This document shows, piece after piece, positions 46,570-55,646 of a stretch of 64,000 nt of DNA (positions are counted from its first letter, which is position 1; each line of letters starts with the position of its first letter). This stretch comes from Granulicella sp. 5B5 (lineage in GTDB: Bacteria > Acidobacteriota > Terriglobia > Terriglobales > Acidobacteriaceae). The stretch spans positions 3,038,001 to 3,102,000 of the forward strand of contig NZ_CP046444.1 in the NCBI RefSeq assembly GCF_014083945.1, in the 5' to 3' direction. A model generated the notes under the pieces. That model made no database searches, was not told the DNA's origin, and saw only the letters and a list, made by a program, of their open reading frames with translations. Position numbers and translations under genes: made by a program.

Positions 46570-48006
46570 GTGCAAATCCACAAGAAGGCTCTCTCTCTCT
46601 CTCCTCTGCTGATTGCTACCTTAGTGGGCTGCGGGAGCACCTCGTTACCGTCATCCCCGCCATCTACCCCCCCCTCGACAGGGCTGGCCGGCAAGGTTGT
46701 TCAGGGGGCGGTCAGCGGTTCTACTGTTTGGGCTGACAGCCTCGCATCGGGTACTCGCTTTGTCATTGACTCTGCTGAGTTGAGCACCCAGACCACGACA
46801 GATTCCACTGGCGCATTTACCATCAAGGCAACACCGACTTACAAGTATGTGATCGTGTCACAAGGTGGTACTGACACCATCACGGGTAAGACAGCCGACA
46901 CCCTGCTTTCCCCTGGTGGTGCACAGACGGTCTCCCCGCTCACGACATTGGTTGCGTTGGATACAAGTGGCAATCTAGCGAGCACCATCAACGCGCTCCT
47001 TCCTGCTGGAACAACATTTGACAGCGACCTCACCGCCACGGGAGGTCTGACTCCGGCCGCGATGGTGCTACTCACTTCGATCACGACAGCCGTTACCTCT
47101 TTTGATGCGACGATTCAGAGCACTGCAAGCAGCAGCAGTGCTACGCTGACCGCGCAGCAGATCAACAACATCAACTTGGCCCTGTACAGCCAAATGGCCA
47201 TTCAATTCGCTACCCTTCCATCGACATCTCTGTCGAATACTGCGACTTTGGCGACCAACATGCAGACTTCTCTGTCTACCGCCATTGCTACGATAGCAAC
47301 CAATAACACCAACATTACTCTGCAAAATCCCAGCACGCTTGCCGCGACGATTGCCAACAACTCTGTCGCCACTGCGGCTAATGTGGTTGGCAATGCAACG
47401 GGAGATACCAATCTACAGGGCGTAACGGCGAGTAACGTACAAACTACAGGAGTGCCTGCAAGTACAAGCAGTGCCGTGACTGAATTGACTGTGATGTCTT
47501 CAGGAAGCAACACGCAAATCGTTAACAGCACCATTACTTCGGTAGTTTCTTCGACTGCGGGCAGCGTCACGGTTACCTCTACTCCGTCATCCTATTCACC
47601 GCCGCCTATTCCCATCGTCAACAACCCGACAGTGATTGGTTACCAACTGGTGGTCGCAGCAAGCGGCAACCAATGGAACGTATCTAGCTTCACGATCACT
47701 TTCAGTGACGATATGATTGCAACGGCTTCTGGCGGCTCGAACTATGCCCACTCCGTATTGAACCCTGCAAATTACCAGTTCTCCCAGCCAGGGTGCACTC
47801 CATCCTCATATGCCTCCAACGTGGTTACTTTCACCTGCAGCAGCCTGCAATCTGGCAATTTCACCGTTACAATTCTCAAATCAAGCAGCAATGGTGGTGT
47901 CTTGGCAGGTTCCACGTCATTAGGCCTGCTGGTTGACAATACAAAGATCTTTACCTTGCCAGCTGCAACCGGCAGCACCGGCGGCAGTAGCCTCAGCCTG
48001 TTTTAG
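46570..48006 (+). CDS. Ser/Thr-rich lipoprotein of unknown function
   Basis: A 478-residue protein from the GTG at 46570; AAAGGAGG (46555-46562) lies seven bases upstream. The lipobox 'TLVGC' is followed by a Ser/Pro linker, then a carboxypeptidase-regulatory-like start ('GKVVQGAVSGSTVWAD'). A long region very rich in Thr, Ser, Ala and Asn continues to about 350, and the end shows beta-type patterns. It is probably a surface lipoprotein. Codon use differs from most neighbours. Not recognised as a named family. Confidence 0.75.
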   Translation: MQIHKKALSLSPLLIATLVGCGSTSLPSSPPSTPPSTGLAGKVVQGAVSGSTVWADSLASGTRFVIDSAELSTQTTTDSTGAFTIKATPTYKYVIVSQGGTDTITGKTADTLLSPGGAQTVSPLTTLVALDTSGNLASTINALLPAGTTFDSDLTATGGLTPAAMVLLTSITTAVTSFDATIQSTASSSSATLTAQQINNINLALYSQMAIQFATLPSTSLSNTATLATNMQTSLSTAIATIATNNTNITLQNPSTLAATIANNSVATAANVVGNATGDTNLQGVTASNVQTTGVPASTSSAVTELTVMSSGSNTQIVNSTITSVVSSTAGSVTVTSTPSSYSPPPIPIVNNPTVIGYQLVVAASGNQWNVSSFTITFSDDMIATASGGSNYAHSVLNPANYQFSQPGCTPSSYASNVVTFTCSSLQSGNFTVTILKSSSNGGVLAGSTSLGLLVDNTKIFTLPAATGSTGGSSLSLF

Positions 48007-48245
48007 CCTGTTCCGCAGAAATGGGAATTTATAACCTACCATTGGGCAGGACGCCACTGAGTCATTTGGAGCAACGGCAGCGCCGCCATTGAGTGTCGTC
48101 TGAGTGGCTGCAATCGGCTGAGTGACGAGTATAGATATGGAGCACGGGAGCTACCCCCGTATAAAGAGGTTAACTCTGGTGGCGTACAAAGTTGGTACGG
48201 TTCGCCTGTACCGCTTGTAAGTGTTTTATTTTGCAAGGAATAAAG

Positions 48246-48320
48246 TGGTGGCCAGAGACGGGATCGAACCGCCGACGCCGGCCTTTTCAGGGCCGCGCTC
48301 TACCACTGAGCTATCTGGCC
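48246..48320 (-). tRNA. tRNA-Phe (GAA)
   Basis: A complete cloverleaf on the minus strand: acceptor GGCCAGA/TCTGGCC, D-stem GCTC/GAGC, anticodon stem CGGCC/GGCCG around loop CTGAAAA (anticodon GAA), T-loop TTCGATC, and encoded CCA. No group I intron or extra arm. Confidence 0.97.
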
Positions 48321-48578
48321 TTGGGAACTGCATGGCTCAGGACGCATCGCCCTTCGCAGCTAAAGCGCGCGGCCAAGTCCGCCCGCTCCAGCTCGTGCGT
48401 TTCGAATCTGTCGCCTGCCTGTCAGGAGGGAACTGGCTACGGCGTCGCGGAACTTCATAGGCGCGCCTGAACGGGAAACCGCTCAGCCATCGAGAACGTC
48501 CCGCTTAGTATACCAACGACTGCGGCTCTCGCCAAACTCGCCTCGCTTTTCTTCATCTTGCCGCCGCAAGGCGGTACG

Positions 48579-50204
48579 ATGAAGTCCATACATTCATCGC
48601 TTCGGAGCTCATTGATGTCGTTCGTCCGCCGTTATCTTCTCGTTGCAGCCGCACTCGGCACGTTCGCACTCACTGCCGTGGCGCAACTCCCCACACCCGC
48701 CGAGCAGCGCACTGCGCGCGCCTTCGACGCTGCCAAGAAGCTTGGCAAGCCCGCGCTCTACGCCTTCCTAGAGCCCATGCCCAAGGGCGCCGACCTTCAC
48801 ATGCACCTCTCCGGCGCCGTCTACGCTGAGACCTTCCTTCGTGAAGCCGTCGTGCAGGGCCTCTGCGTCGACACCGCCACGCTCAGCCTCGCCGCTCCGC
48901 AAGCCAGCAAGTCCTGCGCCAAGCCCGAACTGCCCGCCGCGGACATCCTCAAGGACCAGCATCTTTATGACGCGCTCGTCGATAGCTTCTCCATGCGCGG
49001 CTTCGTCCCCACGCCCGGCGTTACTGGTCACGACCAGTTCTTCGCCACCTTCGCTCGTTTCGGTGCGGCAAAAAATCCTGGCGAGTGGCTCGATGAGGTC
49101 GCCACCCGCGCCGCCACTCAGAACGAGCAGTACCTCGAGATCATGCAGACGCCCAGCTTCGGCCACGCTGCCGTGCTCGGCTACAAGCTCGGCTGGCCGA
49201 CAGATGCCACCGTGCACATCTCTATCAACGAGCTCGTCGCGCTCCGCACTGCTCTCCTCTCGCTCGGCCTCAAAGACGAAGTCACCACCGACATCAAAGA
49301 ACTCTCCGGCGCCCTCGCCGCGCGCGCCGCGATCGAGCACTGCCCCGCGATGCAGAACGTCACGCACTCCCCCTGCAGCGTCGAGATCCACTTCCTCTAC
49401 CAGGTTCTCCGCGCCTTCCCGCCGCAGCAGGTCTTCGCGCAGACGCTTCTCGGCTTTGAGGTTGCAGAGGCCGCGCACAAGGCCAACCCCGCATCTCCGC
49501 TCGTCGTCGGCATCAACTTCGTGCAGCCTGAAGACGACCGCCGCGCCATGGCTGACTATCATCTCCAGATGCAGATGCTCGACTACCTGCACTCCGTCTA
49601 CCCTGACGTAAAGCTCTCACTCCACGCCGGCGAGCTAGCCCTCGGCCTCGTCCCGCCCGAAGGCCTCACCTTCCACATCCACGAAGCCATCGACCTCGGC
49701 CACGCCTCGCGCATCGGCCATGGTGTCGACGTCATGTACGAGCACGACGCCCCCGCGCTCCTCAAGCAGATGGCCGCCCAGCACATCATGGTCGAGATCA
49801 ACCTCACCTCCAACGACGTTATCCTCGGCGTCAAGGGCAACGATCATCCGCTGCACAGCTACATGGCCGCGCACGTTCCCTGGGCGCTCTCCACCGACGA
49901 CGAGGGCGTCAACCGCAGCGACCTCACGCATGAGTACGTGAAAGGCGCCTTCGAGCAGGATCTTAGCTACCTCGACCTCAAGCGCTCCGCTCGCACCTCG
50001 CTTGAGCACGCCTTCCTCGCTGGCAGCAGCCTCTGGGCAAAGCCAGACGACTTCGCTCATCGCATCGACGCATGCGCCGCGCCCATCACCGCGTCCAGCA
50101 AACTAACCTCCACCTGCGAAACCTTCCTCAACTCGAATGAGAAGGCTGCCGCGCAGTACGAACTCGAGCACCGCTTCGTCATTTTCGAAGCAGAGCAGCA
50201 CTAG
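48579..50204 (+). CDS. Secreted adenosine deaminase (ADGF-like)
   Basis: A 541-residue deaminase from the ATG at 48579 (or 48615), with a signal peptide ending 'LTAVAQ'. The zinc motif is 'LHMHLSGA' (His74, His76). 'LHAGE', 'RIGHGVDV' and 'STDDEG' complete the metal-dependent adenosine deaminase site. It is about 200 residues longer than cytoplasmic Add, like eukaryotic-type ADGF enzymes with N-terminal extensions. Export suggests salvage of extracellular adenosine for nitrogen or purines. Confidence 0.88.
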   Translation: MKSIHSSLRSSLMSFVRRYLLVAAALGTFALTAVAQLPTPAEQRTARAFDAAKKLGKPALYAFLEPMPKGADLHMHLSGAVYAETFLREAVVQGLCVDTATLSLAAPQASKSCAKPELPAADILKDQHLYDALVDSFSMRGFVPTPGVTGHDQFFATFARFGAAKNPGEWLDEVATRAATQNEQYLEIMQTPSFGHAAVLGYKLGWPTDATVHISINELVALRTALLSLGLKDEVTTDIKELSGALAARAAIEHCPAMQNVTHSPCSVEIHFLYQVLRAFPPQQVFAQTLLGFEVAEAAHKANPASPLVVGINFVQPEDDRRAMADYHLQMQMLDYLHSVYPDVKLSLHAGELALGLVPPEGLTFHIHEAIDLGHASRIGHGVDVMYEHDAPALLKQMAAQHIMVEINLTSNDVILGVKGNDHPLHSYMAAHVPWALSTDDEGVNRSDLTHEYVKGAFEQDLSYLDLKRSARTSLEHAFLAGSSLWAKPDDFAHRIDACAAPITASSKLTSTCETFLNSNEKAAAQYELEHRFVIFEAEQH

Positions 50205-50212
50205 CTTTTTTG

Positions 50213-50245
50213 TTTGTCATTCCCGCAGGGAATCTGCGTTTCGCT
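50213..50245 (+). repeat. Dispersed repeat module C
   Basis: 'tgtcattcccgcagggaatc' followed by 'tgcgtttcg'. The same module, with small changes, is at 27460-27489 (minus strand) and 53651-53683 (plus strand). Confidence 0.7.
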
Positions 50246-50319
50246 TATGCCAGCAGCGGACTCGTCCCCAGCTCCGCTGCTACACTCAACACCGTCACCA
50301 ATCTGCTCAGGAGACTACC

Positions 50320-50658
50320 GTGCTCAAGCGCATCGTCCTCGCCGCCGTCCAGTTCATCGCCTTCGCCATCCTTCTCGGCATCGGGGGCTACTGGGACATC
50401 GTCCGCCTGGTCCTGCAGCTTCGCCCCGGCCTCAAATGGTTTGCCGACCTCTTCCCGCTCCTCCGCTTTCAGGTCACCGCGAACCACGTTCTCGTCGCTA
50501 ATGGCATCCTCTTCGCTGGCATCCTCTGCGTGCTTATTCTCTTGATTGAGGCGTTGCGCAAGGCATCGCGTTCCACCATGCTCATCACCGTCTCCACCTA
50601 CGTGGTCGCTGTCATACTCAGCCTCGCTCTCAAGATCGGCTTGCCGCCAGCTTCTTAA
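50320..50658 (+). CDS. Small membrane protein of unknown function (112 aa)
   Basis: A GTG start at 50320 with AGGAG at 50309-50313. Three hydrophobic segments (about 4-25, 55-80, 88-108) mark an inner-membrane protein with no recognised family. It stands alone between the secreted deaminase and the glucan phosphorylase. Confidence 0.65.
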   Translation: MLKRIVLAAVQFIAFAILLGIGGYWDIVRLVLQLRPGLKWFADLFPLLRFQVTANHVLVANGILFAGILCVLILLIEALRKASRSTMLITVSTYVVAVILSLALKIGLPPAS

Positions 50659-51210
50659 TGGAGGGAGTAGTTTCACCCACCCAGTACCTTTGTTGTTCCT
50701 CTTTGAAACCATCTCAAGTTCGCTGTACGAACTTTCCTGCATATGCAATTTTTGTCGCGTCTCTGCAAGGCAAGCGCTTGCGCTGTGTCTCAGCAGCATC
50801 AGCGGTCTCCTCATAAACGGCGTCATTGCAGCGGATAGCAAACAATATGCCTGGCTGCTAACGTGTCGTCGGTTCTATTTGTTGTATCTCGTCTCACGCC
50901 GCGCTGATTGAATACGGCAAATCCTCCGGTAATTTCTGCACAACACAGCCATCGCGGGCCTTGCGATTCATCGTCAAATTCGGCACAACGGCTGCGCGAA
51001 CCTTGCTACATTGGTACATATTGATCGTGCAGCCCTTGCGTAGCATCGCACTTTGCGTCTGCGCAACAGCCTCACGATATCGATACCGTACGAAGGGAAA
51101 CAGCTACCCCGTTTGGCGATAGAGCCAAACCTCTGGCGATAAAGCACCTCAGCCATTTGCCCAACACGACGCTGACCTTTCATTGGAATTAAAAGGACCC
51201 TGACCCCCGC
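50659..51210. other. Intergenic region, no clear gene
   Basis: A 552-bp gap with mixed composition. No good terminator or repeat family was found, and the open frames across it look like chance. The promoter of the glucan phosphorylase gene is expected in its right part. Confidence 0.4.
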
Positions 51211-52953
51211 ATGAGCCTTCCCACCTTCGACATCTCTGAACGCAAAATTGCTTATTTCTCCATGGAGATCGCACTCTCCAAGGCTTTGCCCACGTACTCC
51301 GGCGGCCTCGGCATGCTCGCGGGCGACACGCTCCGCTCCGCAGCCGACATGGGCGCGAACCTCGTCGCTGTTTCACTCGTCCATCGCCGCGGCTACTTCC
51401 GCCAGCACCTCGACGCGCAGGGCCAGCAGACCGAGACCGACGTCCCCTGGAACCCTGAAGATCTGCCCTCCGCCGGCCAGACCGTCGTCCTGCGCCTCCA
51501 GAACCGCGACATCACCATCCGCGCCTGGCGCTTCGATGTCGTTGGCGTCACCGGCCACATCATCCCCGTCTTCCTGCTCGACTCCGACATCGAAGGCAAC
51601 GACCCCTGGGACCGCCGCCTCACCGACCACCTCTACGGTGGAGACACCTACTACCGCCTCTGTCAGGAGGCCATCCTCGGCCTCGCCGGCATCCATCTTC
51701 TGCACGCCCTCGGCTGCCAGCCCGAGGTCTGCCACATGAACGAGGGCCACGCCTCGCTGCTGACCATCGGCCTCCTTGAGGCCCGCCTCGCTCCCTCGCC
51801 GCTCAGCGTCGCGACCGACGCCGACGCCGAGGCCATCCGCCAGCAGTGCGTCTTCACCACGCACACTCCCGTCCCCGCCGGGCACGACAAGTTCGGCATC
51901 GACCAGATGGTCAACGTCCTCGGCCATGAGCGCGCCACCTGCATCGACCACTTCGGCTGTCTCCACGACAACCTGCTCAACATGACCTACCTCGCTCTCC
52001 GCTTCGCCCGCTACGTCAACGGCGTTGCCATGCAGCACGGCAAGGTCTCGCAGGCCATGTTCCCCGGTTACGACATCCACGCCATCACCAACGGCGTGCA
52101 CGCGGCCACCTGGCTCTCCGCTGGCTTCCAGCAGCTCTTCGATAAAGAAATCCCCAGCTGGCGCGAGGACAACAACTACCTCCGCTCCGTCTACGGCATC
52201 GAGCCCGCAGTCATTGAGCAGACTCACGCTCTCGGCCAGCAGCGCCTCTTCGCCACTGTCAAGGAGCGCACCGGCGTCGAGCTGGATCCCAACGTCCTCA
52301 CGCTCGGCTTCGCGCGCCGCGTCGCCACCTACAAGCGCGCCACGCTGCTCTTCCACAACCCGGAGCGCCTATTGCAGATCGCCGAAGCCCTCGGCGGCTT
52401 GCAGATCCTCTACGCTGGCAAGGCCCACCCCGCCGACAACGCCGGCAAGGCCCTCATCCGCGACGTCTTCAAGGACGCCGCGCAGCTCAACAACTCCAAG
52501 CTCCGCATCCTCTATCTCGAGAACTACGACTGGGACCTCGGCGAGCAGCTCACCAACGGCGTCGATGTCTGGCTCAACACGCCGCTCCGTCCGTATGAGG
52601 CGTCCGGTACCAGCGGCATGAAGGCCGCCGTCAATGGCGTTCCGTCGCTCTCCGTCCTCGACGGCTGGTGGATCGAAGGCTGCGCCGAAAACTCCACCGG
52701 CTGGGCCATCCCCGACCTCGACAACGAGGCTGCCGAGGCCGACGCGCTCTACGGCAAGCTCGAGCATTCCATCGCTCCGCTCTTCGCCAACAAGCCCGCC
52801 TGGGCAGAGATGCAGCGCCACTGCATCGGCATGAACGGCAGCTTCTTCAACACCCACCGCATGTTGGGCCAGTACATCTCCAACGCATACTTCCCCCCGG
52901 TCACGGTTTCGGCGGCGGTGCCCGCCACCGAACCACAACCTGTCCTGGCCTAA
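51211..52953 (+). CDS. glgP: Alpha-glucan phosphorylase (short GlgP form)
   Basis: A 580-residue glycosyltransferase releasing glucose-1-phosphate from glycogen or maltodextrin. The N-terminus 'IAYFSMEIALSKALPTYSGG' and 'CHMNEGHASLL' match the short, bacterial GlgP group (TIGR02094-like), and the PLP-site lysine lies in 'SGTSGMKAAVNG'. It is shorter than E. coli GlgP (about 800) because that group lacks the N-terminal extension. A UUCG-loop hairpin follows the gene. The symbol follows the family. Confidence 0.9.
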   Translation: MSLPTFDISERKIAYFSMEIALSKALPTYSGGLGMLAGDTLRSAADMGANLVAVSLVHRRGYFRQHLDAQGQQTETDVPWNPEDLPSAGQTVVLRLQNRDITIRAWRFDVVGVTGHIIPVFLLDSDIEGNDPWDRRLTDHLYGGDTYYRLCQEAILGLAGIHLLHALGCQPEVCHMNEGHASLLTIGLLEARLAPSPLSVATDADAEAIRQQCVFTTHTPVPAGHDKFGIDQMVNVLGHERATCIDHFGCLHDNLLNMTYLALRFARYVNGVAMQHGKVSQAMFPGYDIHAITNGVHAATWLSAGFQQLFDKEIPSWREDNNYLRSVYGIEPAVIEQTHALGQQRLFATVKERTGVELDPNVLTLGFARRVATYKRATLLFHNPERLLQIAEALGGLQILYAGKAHPADNAGKALIRDVFKDAAQLNNSKLRILYLENYDWDLGEQLTNGVDVWLNTPLRPYEASGTSGMKAAVNGVPSLSVLDGWWIEGCAENSTGWAIPDLDNEAAEADALYGKLEHSIAPLFANKPAWAEMQRHCIGMNGSFFNTHRMLGQYISNAYFPPVTVSAAVPATEPQPVLA

Positions 52954-52977
52954 CCGGCAGACGGTTCCCAGCACCTC

Positions 52978-53001
52978 GACGCCTTGCTTCGGCAAGGCGT
53001 C
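52978..53001 (+). terminator. UUCG-loop hairpin after glgP
   Basis: A perfect 10-bp stem (gacgccttgc and its complement) closed by TTCG, 25 bp after the stop. No T-run follows, so it may protect the 3' end rather than terminate alone. Confidence 0.6.
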
Positions 53002-53073
53002 GTCGTATCTGGCGCAAATCATCCGCACGGCCATCTCGCTATACTGATCATCGAAACGCATGAAGGAGAACAC

Positions 53074-53532
53074 ATGCAGCCCGGCGACCTCATCGAAGAC
53101 TTCACCCTCCCCGACCAGGACGGCAACCCCGTAACGCTCTCGCAGTTCGCCGGCTCGCCCGTCATCCTCTTCTTCTACCCCCGCGCAGATACCCCCGGCT
53201 GCACCATCGAGGCCTGCGGTTTCCGCGACCACTTCGCCAAGTTGAAGAAGGCCGGCGTCGTCGTCCTCGGCATCTCTCGCGACACCGTCAAGGCGCAGAA
53301 GAAGTTCGCCACCAAGTACGATCTCAACTACCCACTCCTCGCCGACGACCAGATGGTGCTCATCAAGCGCTTCGACCTCTTGAAAAATAAAACAATGTAC
53401 GGCAAACCCGTCACCGGCGTAGCCCGCACCACCTACCTCATCGGCCCCGACCGCAAACTCATCCACATCTTTGAAAACGTCAAACCCGAAGGCCACGCCG
53501 AAGAGGTTTTAGCCTTGCTAAAAAAGAAGTAG
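53074..53532 (+). CDS. bcp: Thiol peroxidase of the Bcp/PrxQ group
   Basis: A 152-residue peroxiredoxin from the ATG at 53074 with AAGGAG eight bases upstream. The peroxidatic Cys43 and resolving Cys48 are in 'DTPGCTIEACGF', the PrxQ arrangement. It reduces hydroperoxides with thioredoxin, which the TrxB at 8968 could recharge. Confidence 0.94.
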   Translation: MQPGDLIEDFTLPDQDGNPVTLSQFAGSPVILFFYPRADTPGCTIEACGFRDHFAKLKKAGVVVLGISRDTVKAQKKFATKYDLNYPLLADDQMVLIKRFDLLKNKTMYGKPVTGVARTTYLIGPDRKLIHIFENVKPEGHAEEVLALLKKK

Positions 53533-53550
53533 CCAAAATGCTGCTTCTTT
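53523..53550 (+). terminator. Terminator overlapping the bcp stop codon
   Basis: An 11-bp stem (aaagaagtagc against gctgcttcttt, one G-T pair) with a 6-base loop and a T-rich right arm. The TAG stop lies within the left arm. Confidence 0.65.
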
Positions 53551-53584
53551 CGATGTAAGCCACAGCGGCTCATCCTGCCGCAAC

Positions 53585-53683
53585 AAAACTCCGCGCAACT
53601 TTGCGTAAACTTCGCGTACTTTGCGGGAGGCAGTTGCTGTTGCTTTTCTAGTTGTCATCCCCAAGGGGAATCCGCTTCTTGCA
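53585..53683 (+). repeat. Composite of dispersed repeat modules D and C
   Basis: Module D ('cttcgcgtactttgcgggag') followed by module C ('gtcatccccaaggggaatcc'). Order and spacing are the reverse complement of the pair at 27375-27489. The start of the deacetylase gene overlaps module C. Confidence 0.7.
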
Positions 53684-54407
53684 CGCACTGCCACTCACAC
53701 TCGCCGGTCTCGCCACCGCTGCCATCGCCACTGGCAGCACGCTCACCTACGCGGCACTCAGCCCCGGCTCGCAACTCTTCGGCCGAACCCTCATCACCGC
53801 GGCCAACCCCAACCAGGCCGCGCTCACCTACGACGACGGCCCCAACGCCGCCGCCACCGAAGCTCTCCTTGACGTCCTCGCCGCGCATAACGCCCGTGCC
53901 ACCTTTTTCATGATCGGCAAGTTCGTCCGTCAGCGCTCCGACCTCGTCCGCCGCGTCCACGCCGCCGGCCACCTCATAGGGAACCACACCGAGAGCCACC
54001 CCTGGCTCCACCGCTGCTCGCCCGCCCAGGTCCGTGATGAGATGACCCGCTGTCAGCATGCGCTTGAGGACGCCATCGGCGCACCGGTCCACTACTTTCG
54101 CCCGCCCCACGGCGCCCGCCGCCCAGCCGTCTTCACCGTCGCCCGCGAGCTCGAACTCAAGGTCGTCCAATGGAACGCCATGGGCTGGGACTGGGAGCCC
54201 ATCAACTCAGACAAGATTCTCAGCAATATAGACCGCGGCCTCACCCGCGCCCGCAACCACGGCGTCGCCGCCAACATTCTGCTGCACGATGGCTGGGACC
54301 AGGCCATGGGCGCCGACCGCTCCGCCACCATCGCCGCCACCAACACGCTGCTGCAGCGCTGGGCGCAGCAAGGCATCCAACCCGTCACCGTAGACGCTTG
54401 GCTCTAG
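53652..54407 (+). CDS. Polysaccharide deacetylase (NodB/CE4 family)
   Basis: A 251-residue carbohydrate esterase. Motifs are intact: 'TYDDGPN' (Asp61, Asp62), 'NHTESHPWL' (His112, His116) and 'RPPHGARRP'. A hydrophobic segment at about 12-35 anchors or exports it. The first ~10 codons, from a TTG at 53652, lie in repeat module C; a TTG at 53679 is the alternative start. The substrate is probably a cell-surface or peptidoglycan N-acetyl sugar. Confidence 0.85.
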   Translation: MSSPRGIRFLHALPLTLAGLATAAIATGSTLTYAALSPGSQLFGRTLITAANPNQAALTYDDGPNAAATEALLDVLAAHNARATFFMIGKFVRQRSDLVRRVHAAGHLIGNHTESHPWLHRCSPAQVRDEMTRCQHALEDAIGAPVHYFRPPHGARRPAVFTVARELELKVVQWNAMGWDWEPINSDKILSNIDRGLTRARNHGVAANILLHDGWDQAMGADRSATIAATNTLLQRWAQQGIQPVTVDAWL

Positions 54408-54428
54408 CTCAATTGAGAAGGGGAAGTA

Positions 54429-54505
54429 TGGTGCACCCGAGAAGATTCGAACTTCTGACCTACAGCTTCGGAGGCTGCCGCTCTATCCAGCTGAGCTACG
54501 GGTGC
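54429..54505 (-). tRNA. tRNA-Arg (CCG)
   Basis: A complete cloverleaf on the minus strand: acceptor GCACCCG/CGGGTGC, D-stem GCTC/GAGC, anticodon stem GCAGC/GCTGT around loop CTCCGAA (anticodon CCG), T-stem AGAAG/CTTCT, and encoded CCA. Confidence 0.97.
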
Positions 54506-54587
54506 CCACCTCTAGCCTAGCAGAAACGTTCCATCCCATAAAACTCATTCACAGCCTCATCACCGCCCCCGGAGTAGCATAGACCCC

Positions 54588-55151
54588 ATGAAGACCCTCG
54601 CTCGCTGTACCCTCCTCGCCCTTGCCTTCGCCACCGCTCTGCCGGCCATCGCGCAGGACGCACCGATGACCGACCACGGCAAATCCGTCAACGGCAAGCC
54701 CCTCGCCTCGCCCGCAGCCACCGCCGAAGCCACCCTCGACGGCAAGACGATCACCATCAAGTACAACTCACCCCGCATGCGCGGTCGCAAGATCATGGGA
54801 GACCTCGTCCCCTACGGCAAGGAGTGGCGCACCGGCGCAAACCCCGCCACCATCCTCATCACCCCCGTCGACCTCAAGATCGGCGACCTCACAGTCCCCG
54901 CCGGCACCTACACGCTCTTCACACTGCCCAGCGCAGGGGAGTGGCAGTTCATCGTCAGCAAAAAGACCGGCGAGTGGGGCATCCCCTACCCTGCAGGCAG
55001 CGACTTCGGCCGCACCCCAATGATGAAGCGCGAACTCTCCTCCCCGCTGGAGGACATGACTATCGCCTTCGAGCACACCGAAGGCAACAAAACTCAGCTC
55101 CACGTCAAGTGGGAGACCACCGACGTCTACGTCCCCGTCGTCGCCCAGTAA
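54588..55151 (+). CDS. DUF2911 exported protein
   Basis: A 187-residue protein with a signal peptide ending 'ALPAIAQ'. The conserved core 'PRMRGRKIMGDLVPYGKEWR' (about 64-83) and 'ADxTILITPVDLKIGD'-like stretch belong to DUF2911, common in Acidobacteriota and Bacteroidota. The fold is beta-rich and the function unknown. It is convergent with the GxxExxY gene across a long inverted repeat. Confidence 0.88.
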   Translation: MKTLARCTLLALAFATALPAIAQDAPMTDHGKSVNGKPLASPAATAEATLDGKTITIKYNSPRMRGRKIMGDLVPYGKEWRTGANPATILITPVDLKIGDLTVPAGTYTLFTLPSAGEWQFIVSKKTGEWGIPYPAGSDFGRTPMMKRELSSPLEDMTIAFEHTEGNKTQLHVKWETTDVYVPVVAQ

Positions 55152-55159
55152 TTACCGCC

Positions 55160-55254
55160 AGACAGACAACGCCAAGACGCAAAGGGCGCCAAGTTAACGC
55201 CACGAATCCCTTGGCGAAAACTTGGCGCCCTTTGCGTCTTGGCGTTGTCTGTCT
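55160..55254. repeat. Perfect 36-bp inverted repeat with a 23-base loop
   Basis: The arms 55160-55195 and 55219-55254 are exact complements and contain 'gacgcaaagggcgccaagtt'. The right arm ends at the last base of the GxxExxY stop codon. It can end transcripts from both convergent genes. The text resembles the 'gcgtctttgcg' class of repeats (module D). Confidence 0.92.
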
Positions 55255-55643
55255 TAGAACTGGTTAGCAATCCGCTTTATCCCATCGCGAAGCTTTACCG
55301 TATTGAAGTTCATCAACAAGCCAAGCCGTTTATCCGCCAATCGAAGATAAGAGAGCAGCTGCGCATGGTGTATTGGGTGTAACGCTTCAACGGATTTGAT
55401 CTCAAGTATGAGTTCGCGTCCGACAAGCAAATCCATGCGGTAACCGACATCGGATATTTTCCTGCCACGATAGATCAAAGGCACCGGAGGCTCGACTTCA
55501 ACGAACAGACCGGCCTCCTCGAGTTCAATCGCAAGACAAGCCTTGTAAGCACTTTCGAGCAAGCCCGGGCCCAGCACATTATGAACACGAAAGGCAGCAT
55601 CGAGCGTTTTCTTCGCGATAAGGTCGAGCGCCTCACGTTCCAA
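55254..55643 (-). CDS. GxxExxY family protein
   Basis: A 129-residue protein from a TTG at 55643. The family motif is 'GLLESAY' (Gly27, Glu30, Tyr33), and 'YRMDLLVGRELILEIKS' has the D...ExK layout of PD-(D/E)XK nucleases. The function is unknown. Its ribosome site (AAGGAG) lies within the last codons of gcvPB, whose stop is 3 bases upstream, so it is read as an appendage of the gcv transcript. The inverted repeat starts at its stop codon, which suggests insertion of gene plus repeat as one unit. Confidence 0.88.
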   Translation of the reverse strand: MEREALDLIAKKTLDAAFRVHNVLGPGLLESAYKACLAIELEEAGLFVEVEPPVPLIYRGRKISDVGYRMDLLVGRELILEIKSVEALHPIHHAQLLSYLRLADKRLGLLMNFNTVKLRDGIKRIANQF

Positions 55644-55646
55644 TCG

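Noticed and set aside
48246-48320. Integrated element at tRNA-Phe
   Set aside because: No integrase and no duplicated tRNA 3' end in the neighbouring 5 kb; only the composition hint remains.
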